Part shown: positions 5,715 through 5,986 of the stretch, piece by piece
How positions within the stretch are numbered: position 1 is the stretch's first letter
How the letters are laid out: each line of letters begins with the position of its first letter
Source: an uncultured Oscillospiraceae bacterium
GTDB taxonomy: Bacteria; Bacillota; Clostridia; Oscillospirales; Ruminococcaceae
NCBI GenBank assembly: GCA_934456315.1
Contig: CAKSHG010000142.1
Coordinates: 1-5,986, forward strand
DNA length: 5,986 bases
Direction of reading: 5' to 3'
Translations under genes and position numbers: made by a program
Notes under the pieces: model-generated
Told to the model about the DNA's origin: nothing
Databases searched by the model: none
Seen by the model: the letters and a program-made list of their open reading frames with translations, nothing else

Positions 5715-5742
5715 AAACTCCAGCCCAAAGGCAGGGGTTTTT
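5715..5742 (+). terminator. Right end hairpin, terminator for plus-strand transcripts
   Basis: AAACTCCAGCC (5715-5725) pairs with GGCAGGGGTTT (5730-5740) with one A-A mismatch and one wobble around a CAAA loop. It is a near copy of the left end hairpin. TTTTTCTTATTTT follows on the plus strand, so this is the better terminator for the transglutaminase-like gene, whose RNA would then carry the whole structured element as its 3' end. Confidence 0.65.
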
Positions 5743-5743
5743 C

Positions 5744-5986
5744 TTATTTTGCGGAATAGATGTCCCGCTGTGCTACTGCGAGCCTGTCGCAGCGCTCATT
5801 TTCCTCATGCCCTGCGTGGCCTTTTATCCACGCAAATTCAACGTCGTGGACTGCCAGCAGGTCAAGCAGCTGCTCCCATAGCTCCGGATTCAGCGCGGGC
5901 TTTCCGTCGGACTTCTTCCAGCCGCGTTTTCTCCAGCCCTGCGCCCAGCCCTTTGTGATACCGTCCACAACGTACTTGCTGTCGGT
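5744..5986 (-). CDS. rnhA: Ribonuclease HI, C-terminal part (start beyond the window)
   Basis: The minus-strand frame is open from the window edge to a TAA at 5744-5746 and gives 80 residues beginning [14 protein letters not shown]. RNase HI cuts the RNA strand of RNA-DNA hybrids, for example R-loops and primers. The segment matches the second half of the family closely: TDS (the third catalytic Asp, D70 in E. coli numbering), [13 protein letters not shown] with the basic handle region, LW near the middle, [13 protein letters not shown] (His124 and Asp134 equivalents) and LA. The Asp and Glu of the first half (D10, E48) lie outside the window. The C-terminus ends about where single-domain RNase HI proteins do, shortly after the last helix. 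Its stop codon abuts the hairpin element at 5743. A GTG at 5966-5968 is internal, not the start, because the conserved TDS motif lies upstream of it. Confidence 0.95.
   Translation of the reverse strand, partial: TDSKYVVDGITKGWAQGWRKRGWKKSDGKPALNPELWEQLLDLLAVHDVEFAWIKGHAGHEENERCDRLAVAQRDIYSAK

Larger units (their letters stand above)
5497..5743. repeat. Hairpin-rich intergenic element with 46-bp imperfect terminal inverted repeats
   Basis: Bases 5497-5542 and the complement of 5698-5743 align without gaps over 46 positions with 37 identities; both begin GAAAAAC and end GTCGAAAAAGT. Each end is itself a hairpin (5500-5525 and 5715-5740), and at least five more stems lie between them, most of them perfect. 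The element fills the gap between two convergent stop codons: TAA at 5493-5495 on the plus strand and TAA at 5746-5744 on the minus strand. No protein-like frame lies inside. It probably acts as a two-way terminator. The paired ends also suggest a MITE-like or REP-like dispersed repeat, but no clear target-site duplication is seen. Confidence 0.75.

Noticed and set aside
5497..5743. CRISPR array
   Set aside because: There are no regularly spaced identical direct repeats or unique spacers; the structure is inverted arms and independent hairpins.
5636..5881. An open frame crossing the right half of the hairpin element into rnhA
   Set aside because: It translates repeat sequence and the reverse of rnhA. 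Such frames in intergenic repeats are usually annotation artefacts.

Overview
The window looks like a chromosomal stretch from a Gram-positive gut anaerobe of the Clostridia, most likely the Ruminococcus/Oscillospiraceae group. Every complete gene has a strong AGGAGG-type ribosome-binding site, and the only good promoters are of the sigma-A type. The genes present are a MoxR ATPase, a stand-alone MsmK/UgpC-type sugar ABC ATPase, a DUF4830 protein, an anchored transglutaminase-like protein and RNase HI. This combination is typical of that group. The assignment is by gene character, not by any search.

Layout. Positions 1-108 hold the last 35 codons of an unrecognised plus-strand gene, which faces a minus-strand cluster across a bidirectional terminator (120-150). 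The minus-strand cluster (1930 down to 152) has three overlapping genes: two small paralogous four-helix membrane proteins (1472-1930 and 1050-1475) and a MoxR-family AAA+ ATPase (152-1066). Upstream of it, separated by a clear intrinsic terminator (1961-1989), lies the minus-strand sugar-transporter ATPase (2014-3156). A 420-bp AT-rich divergent intergenic region (3157-3576) holds candidate extended -10 promoters in both directions, five copies of a TTGTGC/GCACAA hexamer and a pair of mutually exclusive hairpins. Two plus-strand genes for membrane-anchored extracytoplasmic proteins follow: a DUF4830 protein (3577-4017) and, behind its own near-consensus promoter (4020-4048), a 472-residue transglutaminase-like protein with an intact Cys-His-Asp triad and a TTG start (4077-5495). 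The window ends in the C-terminal 80 codons of rnhA on the minus strand (5744-5986).

The gap between the transglutaminase-like gene and rnhA is filled stop codon to stop codon by a 247-bp hairpin-rich element (5497-5743). It has 46-bp imperfect inverted terminal repeats, and each end is itself a hairpin. This is the most unusual structure in the window. It probably serves as a two-way terminator and has the look of a dispersed intergenic repeat.

How the genes may relate. The MoxR ATPase is coupled by overlap to the two small membrane proteins, so they probably act together at the membrane. The usual MoxR partners (DUF58 and von Willebrand-type proteins) are not in this window. The ABC ATPase has no permease or binding protein beside it, which fits a shared ATPase serving several carbohydrate importers. 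The DUF4830 and transglutaminase-like proteins are both anchored and face outward, but sequence alone does not prove a joint function.
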